DNA of 64,000 nt from Cristatella mucedo (Eukaryota > Bryozoa > Phylactolaemata > Cristatellidae), in NCBI GenBank assembly GCA_009760855.2, contig WPIO01000071.1:1278001-1342000 (forward strand), written 5' to 3'. The stretch's first letter is position 1, and every line of letters begins with the position of its first letter. Positions 23,046 through 33,553 of this stretch are shown piece after piece. Made by a program: the position numbers and the translations under genes. The notes beneath the pieces are model-generated. The model was not told the DNA's origin. It worked only from the letters and a program-made list of their open reading frames with translations, and ran no database searches.

Positions 23046-23944
23046 GAAACTAAGCTACGTGCTACTTACTTGCTGCATCACGCTCGATACCTGACACGTC
23101 GCTAACCTATGGCTATTTATGCTCGTGCAGCGAGTTTGGCAAAGCTTGTTAACAAAGACTAAGTTCTCCTATGGACACTTTATGAAGACCTACTATTAGT
23201 AGGAACATGGATCGGACAGTTGTTCTATCTGTATCAAATGGACTGCGTAATTACACTTCTTAGATCGGCGTGTAGCCCAAGGTAATCTTATGCATACTAA
23301 AAAAGACTGACCAAAAGCCAGCCCACCAAGGCCAAGGGCCGCCCAGCTGTTCCGGGGACCGGATGACGAGGATGACGCGTGCTCGCACACATCGCGACTG
23401 GAAGAAGCCGCAGCTTCTGTGGTTCAGCCGACTCTCCCCCTCCCAGGGCCAGGCTGAAATTGCCCCCTCCCCACCCCCTGTCGAATATCCCCTCTCCCAA
23501 CCCCTTATTATAGTTCCGCGGAGCCCGCGTGGCAATGATACAGCTGGACCTGTGATTGCATGCCAGCGCCCAGCTCCACTCTTGAGTGGCCCTGCCCTCC
23601 AACGGACGGCAGAGAGACATGCTGTTGCGAGCGTACCCACACAGAGCCCAAGTGCAGAGGAGCGTATCTGGCTAAATTCTGGCGACCAGCGTAGAATGGC
23701 TCAACACAGCCCGGCGTGTGTGACTAGCGAGGGCGGGCCGCCTCCGCTAGTCACTCACGACGACCCGGACGACTAGTCGCCTAGACGACTGGTCGCCAGG
23801 AAGGTCGCGCCTGGGACGAGTCCCGGCGGACCTAGGCCTTTCGCGGTGATTGAACCTCGCCATTTTTCGTAATACAATCTGTTCCTACCAAAAAAAGGAG
23901 ATGCCTAAGTCAATTATGAATAAACAAATAACTAAATAAATATA
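23046..23944. other. Unique segment with GC-rich palindromes
   Basis: No copy elsewhere in the window. 23,300-23,860 is GC-rich with long open frames on both strands (a Pro/Ser-rich 137-codon frame at 23,363-23,776 on plus). A perfect 9-bp stem, TGACTAGCG/CGCTAGTCA, lies at 23,721-23,753. No family is recognised. Confidence 0.4.
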
Positions 23945-23965
23945 AACACACACACACACACACAC
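23945..23965. repeat. (CA)n microsatellite
   Basis: About ten uninterrupted CA dinucleotides. Confidence 0.9.
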
Positions 23966-23984
23966 GTAGTGGTATACACTTATT

Positions 23985-24535
23985 ATATTTCCCAGAGAGA
24001 ACTCAATCTCTTTCTATGTACTTTGCATTTGCTGCAGAGGAAGCATGATCGAATGACTAGCTGTAGCATGCTCACTGAACAACAAGCATAACATGGTTAG
24101 AGGTGACATGCACGGGTCAACATGCAAGTGTGGTCAGTGGCAGCGTGCACAGCAGCAGTCGGCACGCAGAAATACGTAAAGAACTAATCAGAAGATGAAC
24201 CCACTGAATGCTGTGATGAAAAGCGTCCGTTTTTAGTTTTCTTTTACATCCGGTACCGTATCCGGCACCGGTCAAGAGACGTCGTGACGCAAGTCGAAGG
24301 GAGCTTCAGGCTTTGGGAGCGTACGAACTGAAGACATGGTCTCCTAAGGATTCGAGGTTAGTACGGATATACCTAAGCGACTAGATTCCAAAAATCGCGT
24401 GGTACGATGCTTAGCCTCATGGGGAAGTAGATCTTATATGTAGGCTGGAGCTAAAGAGTTAAGGGACCTAAAAGCGAATGACGGAACCTTGATGTCGGTG
24501 AGTTGCTTGACTGAGAGCCAGTGCAAGTCGATATA
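23985..24535 (-). mobile_element. LINE-A 3' segment
   Basis: Minus orientation: diverged hairpin at 23,990-24,030, 3' UTR, then C-terminal coding to about 24,535 (complement of the HWLPVKQ...LAPAYLSDI-type region). Decayed. Confidence 0.75.
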
Positions 24536-25430
24536 TACATTATACATAATATATATGCATACAAATATATATCTATATACTGTCAGTCTAGTTGCCGAAA
24601 CTAAAAAATTGATTGATACTTAGTGGCCTGTTTTATTTTATGCACCAAAATACAGTAACCATAACAGCCAGAAGTACGCTTCACTGCGAGGCTCGAGCTA
24701 CCGGGCGAGTGGTGTCGGCTGGCACCCAGAAACGCTCCTAGACATTGAGACGCTTCTTTGATGAAAAAGAGATATGCGTTCCTAAAGTCCAGCGCGCCGC
24801 TACAAAGCATCTTATCAATTGTACGTCGGGCGTTAGGAAAAGCAGAGGGGGCTGGTCTGTAGCATGCGGCGAGCCTCTGCAGACGAAGCGCTTGGCTCTG
24901 AAGGTCCATCTAGCGACGCCTCCTTCAGGTTCTAACATCGCGTCCCTGCAGCAACGGAGTCTGCTAGGCACAGAGCTCGAGGCAATGAAGGACGAAGGCT
25001 ACGACGACCGCTTAAAACGAGTGAGTCTTCCGATCCACTATTCAAGGCTTCCAGTCCACCCCTTCAGTGCTTCCGGTCCAGCCCACCAGCGCTTCGTAGG
25101 CCTTGTCTGCTCGAGACTTTTCGGAAATCGGAAAGCAAGCGACTTAATTTCGCTCCGCAGAGTCTCGCGAGATTGATAGATTTGCTGCGTCAACGTGTCG
25201 TCCAAGCGCTCGGAAGTCACTGTTCGCTAGAAAACACGCGCTCGATCGTGCAGCCGGCGCTTCAGCTATGTGTGCCGCCGTAACAGCGCCCTGGCGCAGG
25301 AAAAATATGATTCACACTCTCCACATTCTCCATTCTCCGCTCGTCAGTAACGGCAGCTCGAATTCAGGTGACGATTAAGCTTCGATCACTTGGCGACCAT
25401 TCCTCGGACAGTAGAGTGCGACCGAGCATG
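24536..25430. other. Unique segment, possible 3' UTR of the minus-strand exon
   Basis: An AT-rich patch (ATATATA) lies at 24,536-24,580. On the minus strand an AATAAAA signal is at about 24,632-24,640, some 790 bp past the stop codon of the 25,431-25,863 exon. A 143-codon plus-strand frame at 24,745-25,176 and short minus-strand frames overlap here and have no recognisable motif. Confidence 0.35.
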
Positions 25431-25863
25431 TCATGGCAGCGACTCCCTGGGAGCGAAGTCGTAGAGGTCGTTCTCGACCATGCGAAGTGCATCCTGCGAC
25501 AGCGCACTTTCATTGCAGTGGCCCGCCTGTGACGGAGTTTCCTGCGCACCCAATTCGCCTCTGAAAGTGACGTACGCGTAATCATAGGCGGTCTGCTCCG
25601 AGGCCGTGCCAGACGGTTCAAGTGTGAAGTACGTAACGTCAGCCTGATTGCTCCCCTCTAGTAGGTGTTGGCGGATGCTTGCGTTTTGAACAGTCACTTC
25701 AGCCCTTGCACTGTTAGGGTCGACAATCCCCATGACCTTGAAGTCCGAACATCGTTTCTGCCCGTGACTCGGCGACACACTGTCGAAGTCAATATATTCG
25801 CTATTTGAGCGATCCACACGCTGCCCCTTGAACATGTCTTGCAAATTTTGAAGAGAAATCTTC
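25431..25863 (-). CDS. Terminal exon of a receptor-like protein (tyrosine-motif cytoplasmic tail)
   Basis: The minus-strand frame reads into the exon from a consensus acceptor (TTTTTTCCAG followed by GAAGAT) and ends with TGA at 25,431-25,433. About 143 residues are encoded, unlike the repeats around them: mixed, hydrophilic, not low-complexity. Counting from the internal Met at 25,844, tyrosines sit at 17 (SEYIDF), 72 (VTYFTL, which fits the ITIM pattern), 87, 89 and 91 (YDYAYVTF) and 128 (ENDLYDFAP). Clusters of such motifs are typical of SH2-binding cytoplasmic tails of transmembrane receptors. No membrane segment is in this exon, and upstream exons were not identified. It could be the last exon of a receptor gene or an orphaned exon. 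It is single-copy in the window. Confidence 0.5.
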
Positions 25864-27424
25864 CTGGAAAAAATCGTGCCTCAATAAGTATTCCGCAAGA
25901 CGCTTGGCACTACACTCGCCGCCATTTCCTTAACAATAATGAGACCATACTTGTGTAACGCCCTGAGTGAACTCATCACATTAAAGGCGCATGAAATTCA
26001 CTTACAAGGTCCCAGCAAGGTCACATTGGGGTTAATTCAATTTTACAGCAAGATTCTTGCAAGGCTATTTCTAGGTTACATCGAGGATACAGCAAGGTTA
26101 CTGCGAGAGTACTATACAAGACGCTTACTCGTCAACAGTTCAGCTTGACAGCATAACCTTGCTTACAAGATCAAAGCATTGGCTGTAATCTCAAGCATTC
26201 TGCAACTTCGCACACGGATATTAGTATGCTCGGCATTATTGATTTCTGAATTACAGTTGCATCAGGTTTCGCAATGTATCGTCGGTAACTTGGTAGGATT
26301 GCAGAAACGAGAGAGCTCTTAAAAGTTCGTAATACAGGAAAATTTCAATATCAATATAAAGTCAATATGACAAGGTCAATGTTGATTCACGGCTACTACC
26401 TAGATTTCGATATGCTACTTGATTTGGACCTAGTGCAGGTCAGTAAGAAGTGGCGTAATACGGAATTTCCGACGTTCACGACAGATGTTCCAAGTTTCTC
26501 ACAAACACGGCAGAGTTTCTCAGTTTCACGAGCGGAGTTTCTCATAAACAGCGAGCGCATTATTACGCGGGCCAGCAGACTCGCGAGTGTTGAGTCTGCG
26601 CGTCAACACTGGCGATAGCTCCGAGTCCCCTTAAACCCGTGAACACGTGAACCCGTGAACACGTGAACCCGTGAACTCTTGTCGAGTGCAAGCTAGCATG
26701 GAACCTGCCGTTCTGACGCTGCTACGCGATTCGGAGAGTCGACGCAAGAGCCTCGCTGTCGGGCTGTGATTGGCACGTCATGCGCTCTCACTTGGCAACA
26801 AGAGAGATCGTTGAAGTGTGAAGGTCGTAAGGTTTCTCATTCGGCTGCAAATGGAGCTGGACTGACGGCCACATATCGAAGGAGACATATTTGCTGCCGC
26901 CGTCGCCCGTGTACGCTTATATAATCGTCGTCTAAAGTTTAGCGACACTATATCTAGAAGCAGCTTTCTTTATTAATAAATACATGTATTCTGAATTCTT
27001 GCAGTCCCATGCAGTGGTCCGCCCAATGAAGTGCGTTTATGAAAGCGGCATCCGCGCTGCTTTTTGGGGTCTGTTCCTGATCGGTCGGCTGCCTCGGAAT
27101 GTTCAAGTCAGCCACCCGAGCCCGCCCCTTGCCAATCAAAGCTGATGTTTATGCCCAAGGTAAGTCTAGACCGGATGCCCCAGATGCAAGCAGCTTGACT
27201 ATGGTATCCATATTTAGGCAAGTCCATGCCAGGGCCATCGCTGTCTACTACCGACAGGGTTAATAAAGATAAAAATAGGTCGCTTGCACAGGGCCTATAA
27301 AAACTGACCTTGACCTAAACGCAATGCAATTCCCTGCAAAATAATCGGTACCAAAGGTCGATACCGAGAGACTTATTGAGCACGCAAAGCGTCGAGCTTA
27401 TGCAAGCAATGCAGGAGCAAGCGT
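25864..27424. other. Unique, intron-like region
   Basis: It has degenerate CAGCAAGGTTAC-like words at 25,995-26,110, a short LINE-A-like patch near 26,420-26,485 (minus) and three spaced AGTTTCTCA words at 26,493-26,555. An apparent exon at 27,003-27,160 has good splice consensus but stops in all plus frames. If the exon at 25,431-25,863 belongs to a live gene, this is its last intron. Confidence 0.35.
26636..26681. repeat. 16-bp minisatellite with CACGTG
   Basis: The unit CCCGTGAACACGTGAA is repeated nearly three times. Each unit contains an E-box-like CACGTG. Confidence 0.7.
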
Positions 27425-27492
27425 GACAACACCCGAGGTCGTGGGTTCGATTCCTGCGGTGGGCGACTCTTTATCTGCCGCTGAGTGCAGCG
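27425..27492 (+). mobile_element. SINE-1 fragment
   Basis: CGAGGTCGTGGGTTCGATTC covers box B and is followed by CCTGCGGTGGGCGACTCTTT. The head upstream of the anticodon arm is missing. Confidence 0.65.
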
Positions 27493-27830
27493 GGACCTGC
27501 GGCCAGTGACCTGTGACCTGCGGCCAGTGACGCGCTCGCTGAAACACGCGCAAGACGAAAGAGACGTCAGACGTCACGTGCGTAAGAGCGCGTAGCGCGT
27601 GGGAGATAAATTCGCGAGATCCCCGGTGCGAAGTGAAAGCCCGCACGACGGTATCCGGAAGCGCCAGAATCTTTACTAATTAACGCGAGAAAGCTCGTCG
27701 CGCCGCAAGATGGCGCACTTCCGTCGAGCGGCGAAATGGCGCTGGGTTGTTTTCCGCGACGGAACTACCATGACTCAGCGAAGCGAGTTCACAGACGTTG
27801 AGCTGCTAGTAGCTGAAAAATCCTCGAATG
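27493..27830. promoter_or_regulatory. CpG-rich promoter-like segment
   Basis: A 14-bp direct repeat CTGCGGCCAGTGAC lies at 27,497-27,510 and 27,518-27,531. Paired CRE-like GACGTCA words with an adjoining CACGTG lie at 27,563-27,580. An ETS-like CCGGAAG is at 27,655, YY1-like AAGATGGCG at 27,706 and a related AAATGGCGC at 27,734. An AP-1/antioxidant-type TGACTCAGC is at 27,771-27,779. Such a cluster in CpG-rich DNA resembles a housekeeping promoter. The gene it would serve is not identified; the minus-strand exon at 25.4 kb is one candidate. Binding is inferred from motifs only. Confidence 0.4.
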
Positions 27831-28130
27831 CCTGCTAAGAATGCATGTTCATTGCAAGTAGCGACCATTTTAAGAAGTGAGTTACTTACTTTTGGAGTCA
27901 CGACATCCCTTGGCGCATAAATTAATATTACGGTTGCTATTTGTATTGGCATAGGCGAGATGAGGGTTTGATCTCTGAAAAAGATTTTACTTTAGTCTTA
28001 GAGACGACAAGATGACTGTGTTGCTAGGGGAGGTGGAGTTTGTGAGAGCGGAGCCATTTGCGAGCGAAGTGAAATGTATGCAAGAGAGAATGAGGGTCTT
28101 TCGTAAATTATCATTAATTAGTATGTTATG
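27831..28130. other. Unassigned
   Basis: No gene, repeat or structural signal recognised. Confidence 0.4.
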
Positions 28131-28305
28131 ATTTGCTATGATTACATGGCAAGATAAAACAGTAAATAGCTACAGGCGTGAAATCCTGGTGTTATTTCAA
28201 TTGAATCCTAGTGCACAAGGCTGAGGCTGGTGTGCTCCAGTGCGTGAGCAGCGTCTTTTAATGAGGCTATGAAAACAAGTGGAAACAACTTAAAAATAGC
28301 TGTGT

Positions 28306-28452
28306 AAAACGTATAATTCGTTTGTATGACGCCCAAGAGTACTCAATCTCTATTCAGGCGCTTCAGATTTGCCTCGGGGCTCGAGCCCACGACCTCAGCA
28401 AGAACTTGGTCGGGGCGAACTTCTTAACCATTTGTCCAAACCTGCTCAGAGC
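28306..28452 (-). mobile_element. SINE-2 copy
   Basis: Minus orientation, box B-like GGCTCGAGCCC near 28,377-28,388, tail with hairpin remnant near 28,325-28,362. Same position relative to the Pro-rich ORF as 16,296-16,437, so it was there before those two copies separated. Confidence 0.75.
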
Positions 28453-28807
28453 TGTAGTAGTAATGATGTGGAAACCACAAACATGTACACAACGATTCCG
28501 CACGAACGCTGACCGAAAAATCACCTGTCTGTGATATTTTATAGAGGTTGACCGCGAGCCCACTTTTTACCTTTTCCAAAGACAGATTGTGACTCCTCCT
28601 CCTAGCAGAACGATTGTGCCGACGCAGACAACGACGGAAACCGTAGTTGCGATGCTTCCGCTTGCGGTCGGGGCATCTGTAACGAAAGGAAGTCACGTGT
28701 CGCAGTGTCAGCTCACCAGTCATCGCCATTGGGCCACACGCATAGCTGAGATGCACTGTGATACGATTGCCATTTCAGCCATAAACTTCACGAAACAAAG
28801 GTTTTAA
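28445..28807 (+). pseudogene. Pro/Thr-rich ORF copy, broken
   Basis: Corresponds to 16,440-16,805. A TGA near 28,530 and a frame change separate RTNADRKIT from the second part. That part starts at 28,589 with PPPSRTIVPTQTTTETVVAM and ends with the same NFTKQRF and stop as the 16-kb copy. Confidence 0.4.
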
Positions 28808-29482
28808 TTCAAAATTATGCAGAACGGTGTTGCGGGATAATCCAAGAGATTTCACTCGTGTTCTCTCATGCTATACCAGGCTACGGAACGCCTCCGGGCT
28901 GAACGTGCAAGCCCAGTTACGTGATATTTGTTCTGCATAATTAAGAATCAAAACCACCGTCTCCCGAAGCTTTTCTGTGGAAGCGGTGGATGTATGGCAG
29001 TATATTACATATTACATATTTACATATATTATATCGCATTCTATGGCAGTGTATTAAATTATATTGCAGTGTACCGCAGCTCTTCACCTGACACATTAAT
29101 ACTTGCTTGTCGACCAGAATTGCACTGACTACCTCGGCCAGCAAATGAAAGGCTTCATAAAGCTGCTGGATCAGCCACACAAACTACTTCCGTGACGGTC
29201 AATTTTGTTACGGATGCAGTACGTAGCACACCAGGACGCATCTTTCGAGTGCAAGGCGGCAAGCGTGACGAGTGCTAGGCCTCAAGGCCACGTGGCCGGA
29301 TACGGAAGTGATGCGGCAGCCACAACAGCCGTGGCTCAAATGTGTGCAAATGGCTGATGTAAGTACCTGGCGTGACGCAGTGAACAGTGCCCCCACGCCT
29401 TGATTACAAGTGTCCATATTTTCTTGACATCCGGCTAGGTAGTGCAAAGTGTTAGGCTCAGTGGCAGGGCACTGTCAGGGTT

Positions 29483-29656
29483 AGCCGTGATGGCACACTA
29501 GGTAAGGCGGTTGCTTTCACGACCTCTGTCCCGAGTTCGTGGTTTCTATTCCTGCAGTGGGCGATTCTTTATCGCCATTGCAAGCGGTGGTGATAGCCGT
29601 AAAGGCTCATCTATCGCTATACAAAAGAGGCTGTTTAATCAGCTAGGATTTATTTA
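29483..29656 (+). mobile_element. SINE-1, nearly complete
   Basis: Head AGCCGTGATGGCACACTAGG, degenerate box B near 29,537-29,550, body with AAGCGGTGGTGATAGCCGTA, tail ATTTATTTATT. Target duplication not clear. Confidence 0.8.
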
Positions 29657-30340
29657 TTGAAGGTTGCTTTCAAGGTCACTTTCAAGGTCGCTGATCGGTC
29701 AACGACCTGGACGTTTTCTTTGACCAAGGGCATTGGTCACGGCTCATTTGAAACCCAGTACTCATTATTCGGACAATGCTATTGGATCTGCAGCTACTTC
29801 ACGACCTGCTGATTTACACGATGGCGAGTATTGCAATGTAAAACGACGATCCGGTGGGCTAAACATTTAGTTTCTCGTCGATAATAAGTTGTTGGACACG
29901 GGTTATGCGTAATAAGGATAATATTAGCAGTACGAAATTTGCATAGCCCACAAGAGAATTAATTTTATTTTTAAGCCCTTTAATCGAGCAGCTAAAAACT
30001 TATGACGCGCTTAGTTATAAAATGTTCAACACTCGTGTAAGTGCGAAGCTCGTGTTATGCATGATAGAGGAATAATAACAATGACTATAGGTTTTTTCAT
30101 AATTAAATGGCTATCAGGTTGTTTAAATACTTAATACTCCTACTAATAATAATATTAATAATAATTATTATGTATATTATTTATTATATTATATTATACT
30201 ATATTTATGATATATTATATATATCATATATATTATAATATATTAATAATGATACGTAATACTTAAACAATAATAAGAGAACCTAATGTCTTTTCAGACG
30301 CTTTACAACTAGAAGGAGAACTAGTACCAAAGTTGTGAGT
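29657..30340. other. Unique AT-rich segment
   Basis: A (TAATAA/TATATT)-rich core lies at 30,135-30,260. A short CAAGGTCRCT repeat lies near 29,665-29,695. No gene seen. Confidence 0.45.
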
Positions 30341-30517
30341 GGCATGATGAACTCAAATGCACTAAATATGATCCCAGTATGGACTCACGTGATCTCAAGC
30401 ATCAGCAAAAGCGAATACGTATCGAGCTCAGGCCAGCATGTTAGTTCAAACTTATGGCGACAATTATGGCCTGCGGCTAGAAAGGCCTATGGCTAGTAGC
30501 AGGCGCTGAGTCATTCA

Positions 30518-30560
30518 CGGGTAGGTATGCACAGGTAGGAATGTACAGACAGGCATGCAG
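30518..30560 (+). repeat. 14-bp minisatellite, short
   Basis: Three units of an ATGCACAGGTAGGC-type repeat directly before the 12-mer ORF. Confidence 0.7.
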
Positions 30561-31063
30561 GACGCTCAGGAACGAAAGCGGAATTTGTACTGCAGTGAAG
30601 AGAAAGCTGGCCACAATGAGCACGTCGCTAGTTACACCTTAAAAAACACCGGATCATCGCAGTCAGTGTGCTTTAGAAGCGAGTGCGAGACTTTCTGTGC
30701 AAGCAAAGTGATAGCCTGCTCACTAAAACGTTTGCATTTAGTGAGCCACTCGGCGAGACGACTGAAGGCAGGGAAGCGGGCGGTCAAGAGCGACGCCGGA
30801 AGAAGGAACTCGAAGCTCGGGAGGTTCAAACATTATGCCCCTACACAACGCCCCGCCCGAGGCTCAAGCGAGCCGACGAGGCGTTGCTTGGCGAAACGCT
30901 CGTATCTGCTGATGAGGCAATGCTTGGCGGGGCGCTCGTGCGAGCTGACGGCGAAGTACTCTTTGAGGCGCTCTTAGAGGTTGACAACGTTTCGCTCTTC
31001 GAATCGGACGTTTTTCGTGCTGCTAATAAATCATTTCAAGAGCAAGAGGTTGAGGAAGCGTGA
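30555..31063 (+). pseudogene. 12-mer ORF, copy 3 (one frameshift)
   Basis: The 5' part (30,555 to about 30,770) encodes RNLYCSEEKAGHNEHVAS, then FCASKVIACSLKRLHLVS and ARRLKAG. A frame change then leads to RRRKKELEAREVQ and the repeats at 30,860-31,015 (RADEALLGETLV, RADGEVLFEALL, EVDNVSLFES). It ends AANKSFQEQEVEEA plus stop at 31,061-31,063. The charged ending is shared with other array copies. Confidence 0.45.
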
Positions 31064-31242
31064 AAAAATCGATGACTGACTGTTCATCGATGGGAGAGCG
31101 ATGACTACATTAGATCACGTAAACATGTCCTAGCGAAGGCAGAGTCTAGCTTCCATCAACATATTTAAGACTCAAAAGGGCACAATCTAAAAGCTGGTGT
31201 TTCCCATCACTAATCTTTATCTTCTTAGTCGCCCTCATGCTA

Positions 31243-31472
31243 ATTTAATGTAATGTATCTCCGTCTGTAACTCCGCAAAGTCATAAAGACTACGTGGGTG
31301 TTATGCAGGTGAGTTTTGTATAGCCCACTCACAGCCTAAGCGGCTTTCGGTGCGCATTCGGTAGCCAACAGACTTCATCTCACGAAACAAAGAGAAAGTG
31401 GGAAGCATAGCACAGACAGGAAAGAAGTATAGGTAGTGAGTAGCATGGAACTAGCAGCTCATGACCGTCAGT
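31243..31472 (-). mobile_element. LINE-B 3' end
   Basis: Minus-oriented: TTAATGTAATGTATCTCCGT tail and 3' UTR, then C-terminal coding (complement of the SLLRETKSVGYRM-type segment) to about 31,472. Inserted in the post-ORF spacer. Confidence 0.8.
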
Positions 31473-31765
31473 GGTGTGTCTATGTAGCACCATTCAACTT
31501 AATTGCCACGGAGTCATACGAATAGCTGTGATGCACTGCGACGAAACCCCCCTCCGATTTAGCCAATTTTATGCCGATTTTTTCAGTATAGCTTCCCATC
31601 AAAACAGCCCTTTCCCGAGGTTTTTTCGTAGAAATAGCAGCTACATTGCAGTATGCGGCAGCTTCTAGCGTGACACATTACTGTTTGCTGCAGACAAGAA
31701 TCGCATTGACTATCTCGCCCAGCTAATGAAAGGCTTCATAACGACCAGCCAAACAAAATGCATCC

Positions 31766-31951
31766 GTGACTGTCATTTTTGTTACTGATGCATTTCGTAG
31801 CAGCTCAGGACCTGCATCTTTCGAGTGCAAGACAGCAAGCTTGACGAATGCTAGGCCTAGAGGCCGCGTGACCGGACGGGGAAGTGACGCTGCAGCCGCG
31901 ACAGCTGTGGCTCAAGTGCGTTCCATTGACCGATGTAAGGAGCTGGCGTGA
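31766..31951 (+). CDS. Small conserved frame, sister of 17,316-17,501
   Basis: A 61-codon frame of the same length and phase as its sister. They differ mainly by substitutions, with SFECKTAS and VAQVRS-type segments kept. It overlaps the Cys/His frame that begins at 31,884. Function unknown. Confidence 0.3.
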   Translation: MTVIFVTDAFRSSSGPASFECKTASLTNARPRGRVTGRGSDAAAATAVAQVRSIDRCKELA

Positions 31952-32511
31952 CGCACTGAAAATTGCCCCTCGTCTCACTTGTAAGTTCAAGGGTGCTTTC
32001 TTTCTGGATAAAAAGCGACATGCTTACTGTGGTGAAGACGAAGCTGGTCGGAACGCCTGTGTCGCCAAGTTCTACTTAAAAAGACATCAAAGGCGCCAAC
32101 GTAACTTTTCAAGGGAGCCAGTTCAGAAATTTCTGTGCGAGGAAAGTGATAGCCCGGTCAGCAAAAGGTTTGCATTCAGTGTGCTCCTAGACTAGACGAT
32201 TGGAGGCTGGTGGTGCGAGAGCGAGACCGGAAAGAGGAGCTCGGGAGGCTCAAACGTTCTGCCCCTACGAAACGGGCGGCGTGACGCTCGTACCGGATGC
32301 TGAGCCAACGCTTGGCCTGACGTTCATGGGAGCTGACGATGCAGTAGCCGGCGAGATTTTCGTGTGGGCTGTCCACATGGTGTTCGGGGAGGCCTTGGCA
32401 GTGGCTGACGATGCAGTTCTTAGATGGACTCTAGTGGGAGCTGACGACAGAGTACTCTTCGAGGCAATCTTAGAGGTTGACAGTGTTGCACTCTTCGAGG
32501 TGGTCGTTTGA
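31884..32511 (+). pseudogene. 12-mer ORF, copy 4 (frameshift near 32,195)
   Basis: The first piece (31,884-32,195, 103 codons) has the best preserved Cys/His block: LTCKFKGAFFLDKKRHAYCG, then AGRNAC and LKRHQRR. The second piece (32,200-32,511, 103 codons) has GAREAQTFCPYETGG followed by seven 12-residue units ending EVDSVALFEVVV. The spacing of Cys and His does not fit a classical C2H2 finger, so metal binding is only a possibility. Confidence 0.45.
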
Positions 32512-32520
32512 CGTGCTGCC

Positions 32521-33204
32521 AGGAAAGCAGTTCAAGAGCAAGCTTGAGAAAGCGCAAAAAAGGGAGTGGACTGCCTGTGTCCATCGACGGGCAAGCGAGG
32601 CCTATACAGTACGTCGTATACATATGTCCTAGGGAAGGCGAGTCTAGCTTCCATCAAAATATCAAAGACTTAAAACTGCAACATCAAAATATGCCTACGT
32701 TTACCATCAGCCATGTTAATTACCTATATCATTCCTATGCTAGCTCCTTATCTAGTGATCCTTATGAGGATCTAGCAGATTGCATCTCCTGTTTACATAT
32801 CGGCTAGCTAGATTAGATCAGAGAGTGGATACCTAAGGAAACAGCGTCTTCACCTGGACTCCTGTCACTCAATTCCTTGTATCATGTAAATATCTCTATT
32901 TACACCTGTCACTAGTGACCTCATCATGAATTTTATCTATCTGAAAAAAGAGTGATAGTTCTCTGGACGCTATCCTCACTAATCTACTTCTGAGATACAT
33001 ACATCTGCTGCTGCCATTCATAACTTGAATCTGTATCACCAGGTCCTGTTTCTTCACACCTTTTACTCTTGTTAGGCTAATTGTTATAGCAGATATTTTA
33101 GATCAAGGCAACTTAGTATTTTTCCGCCTAGACTCCCTACTGAGGTTTTAATCGAGTATAATAAACCAGCGAAACTCTTTCATGGAAACTTAAAATACTG
33201 CAAA
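32521..33204. other. Array spacer
   Basis: Post-ORF spacer homologous to 34,690-35,500, with the GTCTAGCTTCCATCAA and GGATCTAGCAGA words. No gene. Confidence 0.55.
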
Positions 33205-33553
33205 TACCGTATTTTGCGAGTGTAAGTCGAACGCAGGTATACAACCCAATTAAAAATATCGACATTATTTTTGGAAGAATATTTTATTGAAAAATATTAT
33301 TACTGAATATATATCTCATGTGGTAGTAATATAAGTTTGCTTTAATCGTCGCAGTTGTCGAGAAACTCGTCATCAGTATCATTACTAACATCTTCAGTCT
33401 TTTGCTACATTGAATTGTCAAAGTCTGAATCGGCATTTTCATCGCATACACTTTTTAATTTTGACATCATTTTATTTTCAGTGTATAGGTTACTGGTTTA
33501 TATTCTTAAATAGCATTTTAAGACGTGAGAATTATGCTCGTCAAATACGGTGA
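33205..33553 (-). mobile_element. TIR-1 copy
   Basis: Left terminus TACCGTATTTTGCGAGTGTA; right terminus reads TCACCGTATTTGACGAGCAT in reverse complement. On the minus strand it keeps the C-terminal coding MMSKLKSV...DSDFDNSM, stop, QKTEDVSNDTDDEFLDN, ending CDD and a stop at about 33,345. Acidic C-termini of this kind occur in pogo/Tigger-like transposases, and TA-flanked termini would fit; the assignment is inference. Confidence 0.65.

Larger units (their letters stand above)
28131..29450 (+). repeat. Macro-unit middle fragment
   Basis: Corresponds to about 16,220-17,560: SINE-2, Pro-rich ORF, spacer, then the start of the Cys/His frame. It stops after a CTTGACATCC-like word before the 12-mer part. 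A TATATTACA-rich stretch is at 29,000-29,060. Confidence 0.7.
31475..32520 (+). repeat. Macro-unit middle-to-3' fragment in the array
   Basis: Corresponds to 51,630-53,340, starting inside the Pro-rich ORF (VCLCSTIQLN region) and running through the small conserved frame at 31,766-31,951 into the 12-mer ORF. Confidence 0.65.

Noticed and set aside
23363-23776. Pro/Ser-rich 137-codon ORF
   Set aside because: Composition-driven in a GC-rich palindromic segment, with an equally long frame on the opposite strand.
24745-25176. 143-codon plus-strand ORF
   Set aside because: No recognisable motif, no copy elsewhere, and overlapping frames on the other strand; it is as likely a chance ORF or the 3' UTR of the minus-strand gene.
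27003-27160. Plus-strand exon with TTCTTGCAG acceptor and AAGGTAAGT donor
   Set aside because: All three plus frames contain stop codons before the donor. A noncoding exon remains possible but is unsupported.
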